From Lacinutrix algicola (GTDB lineage: Bacteria; Bacteroidota; Bacteroidia; Flavobacteriales; Flavobacteriaceae), in the NCBI RefSeq assembly GCF_001418085.1, contig NZ_LIQH01000038.1:186001-250000 (forward strand): 64,000 nucleotides of DNA, written 5' to 3'. The translations under genes and the position numbers were made by a program. Positions 52,528 through 61,417 of the stretch are shown piece by piece. Position 1 is the stretch's first letter. Every line of letters starts with the position of its first letter. The notes below the pieces were generated by a model. The model did no database searches and was not told the origin of the DNA. It worked only from the letters and a program-made list of their open reading frames with translations.

Positions 52528-54249
52528 TTAATTAACGGTAAAGTAAGAGCTGCTTTTTGTAAATTCTCCCTTAGAGTTATAACCTTCTAATGTTATTTTA
52601 TAAGTACCTTTATCGTCTGACGTATATGTTGTAAAGCTATTTCTACTATTATTCAGTTTTGTTTCTGGAATCCATAATAGTTGTCTTCTATAATCTGGAA
52701 TGTGTTTGTTATCGATACTATTTAGGTATTGTGGTTGAAAATATATAGTCTCATCTTCTGGCAAATTTAATACCGTTTCCATTATAAAATCTCCATTTAA
52801 AGAGACTTTAAATTCTTTATCAAAAGTAGAAACACTAATAACACCTTGATAAAGTTTAGAACCATAAAAGTACTGGCCAATAACAACACTTATCGATTCT
52901 ATTTTATTTGAGTCGTAATTAACTAGATCATTATTGTTTTGTACTATCATTCCATCTACAATTACTAATGGATCTGCGTCTTTAATTACTTCATTTTTTT
53001 TCTCGTCATATCTATCGTAAACTACTATTTTATAGTTATCATTTTCTTTTCTCAAACCAGCATAGTTAACAACTTCAATAAAGGTTTCACGAACTGTTTT
53101 AAACCTTGTATAATCGTCTAATACATAAGTTTTCTCTTTGCTCTTATAAAATGGTTCAATTTTAGATTTAGATAATATGCTATCTCTTTTGTTTAAATAG
53201 TAAGCGTTTTCTATTTGGTTTTTAATATTACGTTGTTCTAAAGTAAATTTTAAATTATTATCTATTTCTAAACTATGAAATGATAGGTTTTTATATTTGT
53301 TTTTAGAGGTTTCAAATAATTTAATATTATAGTCCTCTTTATTATCCTCAATAACTTGAAATGTAGCTTTATTGCTATCTGTCTCATTATTTAAGTTGAA
53401 TAGAAACTGACCAGAATTGTTTGTTGTAGCAATTCTAAATAAGTATTGCTCTCCAGGAATAGAAAGGGCTACAGTTTTATTTTCTACATTTAAAGGGTTT
53501 TTTAAATTAGTTATTTTTCCAGAAATTAATTGGCCTCTCATTTCAGGAATAAATAATGTATCTTCTTCTTGTTCAGTAACAAAGTTCTCTTCTGTTTTTA
53601 AAGAGCTGCTAATACTAATGGAATCTAATTTATTAATAGAAAGACTATAATTACCATTTTTATAGTCTTCACTTGTTTCAATATTTATAGTTACGAGGTC
53701 TCTATTTGTATAACTTTGTTTCTGTGTAGAAATTGATATTTCATTATTTTTTTGATCTTGTTTTTTTATTGTTTCAGCTTTATTTAATTTGATTAAAGCT
53801 TTAGCATTTGTAAGTTGCTGTACGCTATTTGAAAAGGCATTAATAATGTATATGTCCTTAGAACTGTAGTTTTTTTTAGTGTTATTCTTAGACCATTTTG
53901 TGTAGGCAAGTAGCTTATAATGTCCTGTTTTTAATTCAGAAGGAACAAAAATACGTTGACTAGAAGCGCTATTTTTTAAATTAAGAATATGCTTAACTAC
54001 TGTTTTTCCATTTTTATCAATTAATTCTACATAACCAATTTTGCTAATGTTACTTAATTCTCCATTGCTTAGAGCAAACATTTTGTAATAAAGATATTCG
54101 CCAACTAAAACAAGATTTGAGTTTATTTGTATTTGCGTTTCTTCTTCGTTAAATTGAGAGCGATCTATATCTAGGTAAGGTCTTTCTGTTTGTGCTTGTA
54201 AGATTAAAGCAAAAAGGATTGCTAATATAAGTGTGGTTTGTTTTTTCAT
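52528..54249 (-). CDS. Exported protein of TonB receptor operon
   Basis: This protein of about 573 residues has a signal peptide, then beta-rich Ig-like domains. It includes YRLLAYT-like strands and a later VIVDGMIVQNNND segment resembling the plug or carboxypeptidase-regulatory repeats of TonB-linked proteins. I take the ATG at 54249, two bases after the upstream stop, rather than an ORF start at 54264. The function is unknown, but its place between two DUF4249 genes suggests a surface complex with the receptor. Confidence 0.65.
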   Translation of the reverse strand: MKKQTTLILAILFALILQAQTERPYLDIDRSQFNEEETQIQINSNLVLVGEYLYYKMFALSNGELSNISKIGYVELIDKNGKTVVKHILNLKNSASSQRIFVPSELKTGHYKLLAYTKWSKNNTKKNYSSKDIYIINAFSNSVQQLTNAKALIKLNKAETIKKQDQKNNEISISTQKQSYTNRDLVTINIETSEDYKNGNYSLSINKLDSISISSSLKTEENFVTEQEEDTLFIPEMRGQLISGKITNLKNPLNVENKTVALSIPGEQYLFRIATTNNSGQFLFNLNNETDSNKATFQVIEDNKEDYNIKLFETSKNKYKNLSFHSLEIDNNLKFTLEQRNIKNQIENAYYLNKRDSILSKSKIEPFYKSKEKTYVLDDYTRFKTVRETFIEVVNYAGLRKENDNYKIVVYDRYDEKKNEVIKDADPLVIVDGMIVQNNNDLVNYDSNKIESISVVIGQYFYGSKLYQGVISVSTFDKEFKVSLNGDFIMETVLNLPEDETIYFQPQYLNSIDNKHIPDYRRQLLWIPETKLNNSRNSFTTYTSDDKGTYKITLEGYNSKGEFTKSSSYFTVN

Positions 54250-54251
54250 AA

Positions 54252-55493
54252 TTAATCGATCCAAAAGTCAGGTTGTACATTAGATGAAAATGAAGTACAG
54301 TCTCCACATTCTGGTTTTGTAATAGTATAGAAGGTACCATTTTTTGCTACAAATTTGTAATTACCGAATTCAAGAAGTTGGTATAGTTCATAGCGTTCGT
54401 TTACGTCACCTGGAATAGCAGGATTCACAGAGTCGTCTAAATAGTTATATGTTATTTCTTCGCAGTCATAAAAGTAATCTGGGTATTCAAGACCTAAGTC
54501 GAAATAATTAAAGTAAATACGTTTTTTAGCTATTGAGGCTACATTAAAAAAACCAAGAACTTTTTCACTACTATCTGTAGTTGAGTTTATGTTGCCTTGT
54601 ATGTAGCCAGGTTGACTTGATGATAGAATACTAGAAGTGTCACCTAATTCTTTAATCGTTTTATAGTAAGAATAAGATTCTAAATTTTGCGTTACTTGTG
54701 TGACAATAATACTGTATCTGTTTATTAGTTCAGCACTATTTACAGGAATAACTCTTATTGGTAAACGTGAAATTAGATTAGAATCTAGTTCTGAACTTGA
54801 AGCTTGTGTAATACCAGTAGATTTATTAGAACTATAACATTTTCTTTCTTCTTGCTCTCTTGGAGTAATTGCTATGCCATAACTTATTGAGCTAGCTATA
54901 ACTTCACCATTGTTGTTATTACTAGTGTCTATAGTTAAACCCTCAATAGTTGCATCGAACTCTGAATGATTAGGCGCAATTATTTTATATGTTTCTTCCC
55001 AATGGTATCTGTAATACTTTGTGTTGTTTTCTGTACCGTCTACATCAATAAATACTGTTACTGTTTCATTATCTACAACTTCTGGATACATGTTGGTAAT
55101 TTGTGCTTCAGGTGTTAGGGTAGTAGTAATAGATTGGTAGTTTTTTCCATTAGCAGTAGTTATGTGTAATATATAATCACGGTCTGGTTCTGCTTTAAAC
55201 TCTGTATTTGATATGTAAACACCTTCTGTATTTTGTGTAAAAGTAAATACGTTTTGTAGATTATCTTCTATATATACAGTTGCATTGTTTTCTAATACTT
55301 GTTCCGCACTTTCTAGAAAATAAGTTTTAGATATGTTTATTTCTTGTATTTTTAACTCGTTTGTAATTGTGGCTTCTACAACTATTGTGCTTTCAAATAC
55401 ATTGGTTTCAAGTGCAATTTCCTCTCTACAACTAAAACTAATTATTAGCCCAAAAAGAATGAAATAACGATATATGGATTTATTGCTTTTCAT
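54252..55493 (-). CDS. DUF4249 lipoprotein (first copy of TonB receptor operon)
   Basis: This 413-residue lipoprotein has the lipobox SFSC near residues 19-22 and matches DUF4249. It is a close homologue of the product of 51140-52348. It starts 3 bp after the TonB-dependent receptor gene, so it is likely to form a complex with that receptor at the cell surface. It has an insertion near residues 185-200 (rich in N and G) relative to its paralogue. Confidence 0.83.
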   Translation of the reverse strand: MKSNKSIYRYFILFGLIISFSCREEIALETNVFESTIVVEATITNELKIQEINISKTYFLESAEQVLENNATVYIEDNLQNVFTFTQNTEGVYISNTEFKAEPDRDYILHITTANGKNYQSITTTLTPEAQITNMYPEVVDNETVTVFIDVDGTENNTKYYRYHWEETYKIIAPNHSEFDATIEGLTIDTSNNNNGEVIASSISYGIAITPREQEERKCYSSNKSTGITQASSSELDSNLISRLPIRVIPVNSAELINRYSIIVTQVTQNLESYSYYKTIKELGDTSSILSSSQPGYIQGNINSTTDSSEKVLGFFNVASIAKKRIYFNYFDLGLEYPDYFYDCEEITYNYLDDSVNPAIPGDVNERYELYQLLEFGNYKFVAKNGTFYTITKPECGDCTSFSSNVQPDFWID

Positions 55494-55496
55494 TTT

Positions 55497-58223
55497 TTAA
55501 AATTTAAAATTATAAGTAATTGTTGGTACAGGTATAGCGAATATAGATGTTTTGAAGGCTTGAATTTTACCGTTGTTGTTTTCGAAAAATACAGAGTATG
55601 GGTTATTACGACCTAAAACATTGTAAACTGAAATATTCCAGAAACTATGTGCTAGTTTATTTAGCTTATGTGATGCTTCTATATTAAAACCAATATCTAA
55701 TCTAAAATAATCTGGTATTCTAAATTGGTTTCTATCGCTATATAAAACCTGTTCGCCACCTGCAAAAGTGTACTTTCCAATTGGGTAAGTTATTGGGCGA
55801 CCAGTTTGGTATAAAAAGTTAGTAGAGACACTGTAACGCTTAGTAATTCTATAATTTCCTACTAAACTAAAATCGTGTGGTTTATCGAAATTAGCAGGGA
55901 AATATTCTCCGTTGTTTATTTGCTCTTGTGGTATATCGCTCTTTAATTTTAATTTAGCTCTAGAATAACTGTATCCTATCCATCCATTAAGTTTTCCTTT
56001 TTTCTTTTTAATAAGAAATTCTATTCCATACGCCTTTCCTTCTCCTTGCAATAATTCTTGCTCTAAGGTTTCATTTAAAATTAATTCAGCACCAATTTTA
56101 TAATCTAAAATATCAGTCATTGTTTTATAGTAACTCTCTAAACTTACTTCAAGACCTGCATCATCGAAATCTTTGTAGAAACCAATAGAATATTGGTTTG
56201 CTTGTTGTGGTTTTGTATTTAGATCAGACAGTTTCCAAGTATCTGTTGGAGAGATAGTGGTATTATTAGATAATAAATGTATGTATTGTAATGTCTTATT
56301 ATAACTTGCTTTTACAGATAAAGAAGGAGATAATAAATAACGTAAAGAAGCTCTATATTCTAAACCTCCATAACTTTTAATTTTTTCATTATTATTATAA
56401 TTATTAACAGTAGTAATTGTCGATTCACCTTTTGGTCTCCCATCTTGATATACGTTTTGAGTTCCAGGTCCTAAAGCAGTAAATGTAGAATAACGTAAAC
56501 CTACATTAAATAATAATTTATCATTAACTTCATATAAATCGGAAATATAAATTGCAGATTCTAGACCTTTTTCTTTATTTATATTTTTGGTAGTGATAAT
56601 AGAGTTGTTACCTGTAGGCTCTATGTTCCCTGGTTCTACTTGGTATAACTTAGTACTTATTCCATAATCGAATTTATGTGCATCACTGTGAAGGTATTTA
56701 AGATTAAGTTTTAATTGTGTTTCGTTAATTTTAAAGTCAAATTTAAAATTATTATTAGATTCAGCTTCATAATCTACACCATATTTATACTGTGTATTTA
56801 CAGCAATAATCTCGCTTTTATGCTTATCGTTTTTAAACGTGTGATTCCATTTTAAGGAAGCCATTGCATTGCTATAGTTAAAAGTAGAATCTGAAGTGAT
56901 ACTAAATTCATCTTTACTATAGTATCCAGTGGCTTGAAAATCATTATTTTCATTTATTTTATGATTGTACTTTATAAGTCCATCGTAAAATGAAGCTTTA
57001 CTATTTCTAAGGGTTTCTTCATCTAAAGATCTTAAAATCCAATTAGAATAAGTTGCTCGAGCAGCAGCTGTAATCGCAATTTTATCTTTTACAATTGGTG
57101 TTTGTACACTTAAACTTCCCGTAATAGGACCAATAGCACCTTCACCAGAAAATTTCTCGTAGTTTGGCTCTTTAGACTTTATATCGAAAACCGAAGATAA
57201 ACGTCCTCCATATTCTGCTGGAATTGTAGCTTTATAGATGTCTAGTGAGCCTGTTGCAAATGGATTTACAGCAGAAAAGAAGCCTAAAAAGTGAGATGGG
57301 TTATACATTACTGCATCATCTAAAAGAAACAGATTTTGATCTGATCGTCCACCACGAACATTAAATCCAGCAGAACCTTCTCCTGCAGTTTTAATACCTG
57401 GTAAGGTAGTTGCAACTTTTAGTATATCGCGTTCTCCTAATACAACAGGAACTGTTTTTAAGCCTTCAATATCAATATGTGTAACACCTACAACTGCAGC
57501 TTTTATATTTTTGTTAGCAGAAGATTCTAAAAAGACTTCGCCTAAAGTTTCGGCTGCTTCTGTAATAGCAATTTTAATAAAGCCATCTCCATAGACTAAA
57601 ACTTCTTTATTTACAGCTTGATAACCCATAAGACGGGATTCTATAACGTTTTTACCAACAGGTAATATTATAGAAAATCTTCCTTTAGCATCTGTAATTG
57701 TATTTTTACCAATCTCGTCTACAATAATTGCAGCACCTTGAACTGGAGCACGTGTTTTTTCATTAAGTAAAACTCCAGAAATGGTGAATTCTTGAGCTTT
57801 AGAGTCTATAGTTTGTTTACCTATAGTTGTTAGATTTTTGTTTCCGTACTCATTATAGAATACGGTTTCATTTTCCTCAACTTTTATTTTTTCTTCTTCT
57901 CCAAAAAAGCCTTCTGGTAATTTAGTATAAACAACACTGTTGTTTGTTAATATTACCTTATCATCAAATACAGTATAATTTATTGAGCGTTCTTTTAACA
58001 AATCGTCTAGAATAGTTTCTAGAGTTGCATTTGTATAGTTTTTTGTTATTTTATTTTCGTCAAACCAACTATCTATATAGTAAAAAGAGTGATTGGTTTT
58101 TTCTTCTAAAGTGTTTATAACCTCTTTTATATTAGCATCTTTAAAAGAAACGGTTATGTTACTTTGAGCGTGAGCAAAAAGCACAAAAAGAAGCATGAAA
58201 GCTAATAGCGTAATTTTTTTCAT
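55497..58223 (-). CDS. TonB-dependent receptor with STN domain
   Basis: This 908-residue outer-membrane transporter has a signal peptide of about 19 residues, a secretin/TonB N-terminal (STN) domain (about 22-95, ITVSFKDANIKEVINTLEEK) and a carboxypeptidase-regulatory-like domain (about 148-235). A plug (about 245-345, with GFNVRGGRSDQNLFLLDDA) and a 22-strand beta-barrel ending in phenylalanine follow. STN domains often contact an anti-sigma factor, although none is seen nearby. The substrate is unknown. Confidence 0.9.
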   Translation of the reverse strand: MKKITLLAFMLLFVLFAHAQSNITVSFKDANIKEVINTLEEKTNHSFYYIDSWFDENKITKNYTNATLETILDDLLKERSINYTVFDDKVILTNNSVVYTKLPEGFFGEEEKIKVEENETVFYNEYGNKNLTTIGKQTIDSKAQEFTISGVLLNEKTRAPVQGAAIIVDEIGKNTITDAKGRFSIILPVGKNVIESRLMGYQAVNKEVLVYGDGFIKIAITEAAETLGEVFLESSANKNIKAAVVGVTHIDIEGLKTVPVVLGERDILKVATTLPGIKTAGEGSAGFNVRGGRSDQNLFLLDDAVMYNPSHFLGFFSAVNPFATGSLDIYKATIPAEYGGRLSSVFDIKSKEPNYEKFSGEGAIGPITGSLSVQTPIVKDKIAITAAARATYSNWILRSLDEETLRNSKASFYDGLIKYNHKINENNDFQATGYYSKDEFSITSDSTFNYSNAMASLKWNHTFKNDKHKSEIIAVNTQYKYGVDYEAESNNNFKFDFKINETQLKLNLKYLHSDAHKFDYGISTKLYQVEPGNIEPTGNNSIITTKNINKEKGLESAIYISDLYEVNDKLLFNVGLRYSTFTALGPGTQNVYQDGRPKGESTITTVNNYNNNEKIKSYGGLEYRASLRYLLSPSLSVKASYNKTLQYIHLLSNNTTISPTDTWKLSDLNTKPQQANQYSIGFYKDFDDAGLEVSLESYYKTMTDILDYKIGAELILNETLEQELLQGEGKAYGIEFLIKKKKGKLNGWIGYSYSRAKLKLKSDIPQEQINNGEYFPANFDKPHDFSLVGNYRITKRYSVSTNFLYQTGRPITYPIGKYTFAGGEQVLYSDRNQFRIPDYFRLDIGFNIEASHKLNKLAHSFWNISVYNVLGRNNPYSVFFENNNGKIQAFKTSIFAIPVPTITYNFKF

Positions 58224-58228
58224 AGTAA

Positions 58229-58954
58229 TTAGTTGGTGCTTTTAGTTTGTAGTTTTAAATCTGCCCATTTTGCTAGGTGCGTAAGTAAACCTTCTGTTTC
58301 AAAACGATTTTTACTTTCTTTAATCTCTATTTTTAAGTCTTTACTTAAAGTAGGGAGAAGTTTTTTAAAAGAATTACTAGATTTTATCTCACTAAAAGTG
58401 TGCGCATAATATAGGTAGTAACTAGGATCATCGTTAAACAAGTAAATTAGCTTATTACCCTTAACTCTTTCTTTAACCATTTTTTTACGTTTAGCGTAAA
58501 ACGTAAGTGTATTGGTTTTATAAATAACCTCTAAATAGCCTGTTACTATGTCTTGGTTTTCGATTATGGTATTAGAGTTTACAAAATTATGATCTTCAAG
58601 CTCGAAAGATGTAACCTTATCCTGTATAAGCTCTATATTAATATATGCATTAGTTTTATTTGGCTTAAATATTAATTGATCTTTAAAAATGTCGTATTTT
58701 AAATTAACATTATAAAATGTTGCTTCGTTATAATTAACATTTCCTTTTATAAAAATAGGACTTGTAAAGAAGTTATGATTCTCTTTAGTTACTTTATAGG
58801 TGTTATAATGGCGTTTTCCATTATAGAGTTTTGTGTTTTCTAAACCTATAATTGCATCGAAGGTTTCAAGCATCTCTGGCGCAGACTTAGTTTGTTGTGC
58901 ATTACTTATAAAAGGAAGTGCGAGTAACGACAAATAGAGGTAGGCAGTTTTCAA
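58229..58954 (-). CDS. Exported protein at head of TonB receptor operon
   Basis: This 241-residue protein has a signal peptide of about 19 residues (ending ISNAQ) and a beta-rich mature part of unknown family. It starts the operon and ends 5 bp before the TonB receptor gene, so it probably works in the same uptake or surface complex. Confidence 0.65.
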   Translation of the reverse strand: MKTAYLYLSLLALPFISNAQQTKSAPEMLETFDAIIGLENTKLYNGKRHYNTYKVTKENHNFFTSPIFIKGNVNYNEATFYNVNLKYDIFKDQLIFKPNKTNAYINIELIQDKVTSFELEDHNFVNSNTIIENQDIVTGYLEVIYKTNTLTFYAKRKKMVKERVKGNKLIYLFNDDPSYYLYYAHTFSEIKSSNSFKKLLPTLSKDLKIEIKESKNRFETEGLLTHLAKWADLKLQTKSTN

Positions 58955-59187
58955 TAGTCTTGTTTATTTAGAGAAAAAAACAATTATTAACATTAAAAAA
59001 AAATACTTTTGTTAAAAAAAATAGATTTTTAAATAAGAAATGTTAATAATTACGATTTTTTACAATTAATTGTATATTCTTTCACTAAATTAAACAAAAC
59101 TATGTTATTGCCTAACTATTTTTAATAAAAACGACTTTTTATTGAATAATATATAATACAAGGTCTAAGACTCAGGTAATTAGTGTT
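58955..59187. other. 233-bp AT-rich intergenic region upstream of TonB receptor operon
   Basis: This contains no gene that I can see. It includes a minus-strand TAGTTTTG box (59095-59102) fitting TAnnTTTG, about 140 bp upstream of the first gene, without a clear -33 element. It is a weak promoter candidate. Confidence 0.35.
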
Positions 59188-59835
59188 TTAGAGTAAATTG
59201 GTTAACCACTCCTTTAATTCATAGAAATTTTGAGGAGCAACACCATGGCCAACAGGAAACTCAGAATACTTATGTTTAATATTTAAAGCAGAAAGAAATT
59301 CTGGTGACTTTCTAGCCCAATCTACTGGTATAACTTGGTCTACAGATCCATGAGAACAATAGAAGTTTAAATGTTTGTAGTGGTCTTCGGGTTGTGTTTT
59401 AAATAAGTCTTCATTAATATATCCGCTTAAAGCAATTACATTATTAATTTTTTCAGGATAGGTGAGTGCTACAGCATAACTTAAAATAGTACCTTGACTA
59501 AAACCTAAAAGCGATACACTGTCTTTATTAACAGGATATTCGGCTATTACTTCGTCTATAAACTTAGCAATTAAATCTCTAGATTCTATTGCTTGTTCAT
59601 TATCACTCCATTTGCCTTTATCTGCATCAAAATTAATAGCATACCAAGCATTACCATAAGGTTGCATGGGATAAGGCGCTCTTGCCGAAACAATAAATAA
59701 TTCTTCTGGTAGTTCGCTAGCAAAAGAAAATAAATCGTTTTCATCGCTACCATAACCATGAAATAAAATAAGAAGTGGTGCATTGTCTTTTAAAGACGAT
59801 TCGCGTATTACGTGAGTTAGAGATAAATTCTTCAT
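59188..59835 (-). CDS. Alpha/beta hydrolase (carboxylesterase-like)
   Basis: This 215-residue hydrolase of the phospholipase/carboxylesterase family has the nucleophile elbow LLGFSQGTIL with catalytic Ser, LILFHGYGSDEND oxyanion region and a C-terminal HGVAP with catalytic His. It is cytoplasmic. The start overlaps the stop of the preceding gene by one base. The natural substrate is unknown. Confidence 0.85.
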   Translation of the reverse strand: MKNLSLTHVIRESSLKDNAPLLILFHGYGSDENDLFSFASELPEELFIVSARAPYPMQPYGNAWYAINFDADKGKWSDNEQAIESRDLIAKFIDEVIAEYPVNKDSVSLLGFSQGTILSYAVALTYPEKINNVIALSGYINEDLFKTQPEDHYKHLNFYCSHGSVDQVIPVDWARKSPEFLSALNIKHKYSEFPVGHGVAPQNFYELKEWLTNLL

Positions 59836-60164
59836 TAGTTACCTAAGTCTTTAAACCATTGTTGAAATTTTTCTCCAACAAAAGGAATTAATTTTGCTTC
59901 ACCTTTTATGGCAAATATTATTGCGTATAACCAGCTTGAAAATGTAACTAGCCATAAAACCGATCCAAACGTACTGTTCACATATTTCTCGACAACGTTA
60001 GATAGAATAAGCATAAGTATTAAGCCTATCATTTGGCGTAGGTGAAAGTTTACAAAAGGATTCTTTTTATCTAAATTCATAAAAACAGCAATAAAAGTAC
60101 CTATAAATGTTAGGTAGCTAATTATGGCAAGTGTTTTTCCTTCTTCTATGGTTTCTTTATTCAT
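59835..60164 (-). CDS. Small membrane protein (DUF4870-like)
   Basis: This 109-residue protein has three to four transmembrane segments and the pattern of DUF4870-like proteins (ISYLTFIGTFIAVFMNLDKK, then FVNFHLRQMIGLILM). The function is unknown. It lies between the dihydroorotase-like and esterase genes with 1-2 bp junctions, so it is certainly in the same operon. Confidence 0.78.
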   Translation of the reverse strand: MNKETIEEGKTLAIISYLTFIGTFIAVFMNLDKKNPFVNFHLRQMIGLILMLILSNVVEKYVNSTFGSVLWLVTFSSWLYAIIFAIKGEAKLIPFVGEKFQQWFKDLGN

Positions 60165-60166
60165 TT

Positions 60167-61417
60167 TTATAAAACAGTTTTATTATTTGCTATTATACCA
60201 TAAACCTCTCCTTTTAAGTCTTTGTTTAAAAAGAGACTATTTTTAGAGGTAGAGTGTATGTTACTTGTTGTAAATGTGTATTTAATATCAGGATTAAAGA
60301 GGGCTAAATCTACAGTATTACCTTCTGCTATTATTGAAGATTGAACATTAAATCTACTTTTTCCTTTAGTTAGTAATTGTATAGTTTTTTTTGTTGAAAA
60401 TAATGTTTGTAAAGCTCCAAAAGCACTTTCAAGACCTATTGTACCGTAGTCTGCATAATCAAATTCTATCTTTTTATTTTCTATAGTTACAGGATTGTGA
60501 TCGCTAGTAACCATATCTATAGTGCCATCTTTTATACCTTCAATTAAAGCATCGATATCGCTTTGTGTTCGTAAAGGAGGAAGCACTTTATAATGTGTAT
60601 CGAAATCTTCTAGTTCGCTATCTGTTAAACATAAATTGTGTACAGCTACACTACAAGTAACGTCTAGTTTTTTCTTTTTAGCATTTCTTATTAAAGCTAC
60701 AGATTCTGCTGTAGAGATTGTTGGAATATGTAATTTTCCTCCTGTATATTCTAATAAGTATAAATCTCTAGCTACTTGTAAAGCTTCGGCTAAACTAGGA
60801 TTTCCTTTTAAACCTAAGCTTGTACTCGTTATGTTTTCGTTCATAACACCGTTTCCAGAAATTCTATTTTCTTGAGGGAAAGAGCAAACTAAACCATCAA
60901 AATTACTAGCATATTGTAAAGCTATTTTAAGTAAGTTTGGATTAGTAATTGGTTTTTTATAATCTGAAAAAGCAACAGCTCCAGCTGTGCTCATATCATA
61001 TAACTCAGCTAAGTCTACACTTTCGCTATTTTTGGTTAAAGCTCCAATAGGTAATAAGGTTACTGCATTATTTTGTGCTTTCATATTAATAAAAGCAATT
61101 GCCGAATTTGTGTCGATAATTGGATGTGTATTGGCTTGCATAGCAACGGTTGTAAAACCAGATTTTGCCGCCGTTTTTAATCCGTTTTCTATAGTTTCTC
61201 TGTCTTCGAAACCTGGTTCTCCAAAACACACACTACTATCGAACCAACCTTGAGAAACATGTAAATTTTCAAGATTAATTTCTTTATAATTGTTTGTGTT
61301 TTCAATGGTTTCGGAGATTTTAGAAATCTTTCCTTTTTCGATTAAAATGTCTTGAGTAGTGTTATGAAAATCACTCTTAGAATCAATTATCGTTGCAGAT
61401 TTTATAAGTACGTTCAT
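60167..61417 (-). CDS. Dihydroorotase-like protein lacking HxH metal ligands
   Basis: This 416-residue amidohydrolase-fold protein has the dihydroorotase pattern. In real dihydroorotases the motif is DxHxHFREPG; here it reads WFDSSVCFGEPG, so both zinc-binding His and the substrate Arg are replaced (S62, C64, G66). A later SDHNPV motif is kept. It is probably catalytically inactive and may be structural, like the inactive PyrC' subunits that support aspartate transcarbamoylase. It overlaps the upstream VWA gene by 4 bp. Confidence 0.8.
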   Translation of the reverse strand: MNVLIKSATIIDSKSDFHNTTQDILIEKGKISKISETIENTNNYKEINLENLHVSQGWFDSSVCFGEPGFEDRETIENGLKTAAKSGFTTVAMQANTHPIIDTNSAIAFINMKAQNNAVTLLPIGALTKNSESVDLAELYDMSTAGAVAFSDYKKPITNPNLLKIALQYASNFDGLVCSFPQENRISGNGVMNENITSTSLGLKGNPSLAEALQVARDLYLLEYTGGKLHIPTISTAESVALIRNAKKKKLDVTCSVAVHNLCLTDSELEDFDTHYKVLPPLRTQSDIDALIEGIKDGTIDMVTSDHNPVTIENKKIEFDYADYGTIGLESAFGALQTLFSTKKTIQLLTKGKSRFNVQSSIIAEGNTVDLALFNPDIKYTFTTSNIHSTSKNSLFLNKDLKGEVYGIIANNKTVL

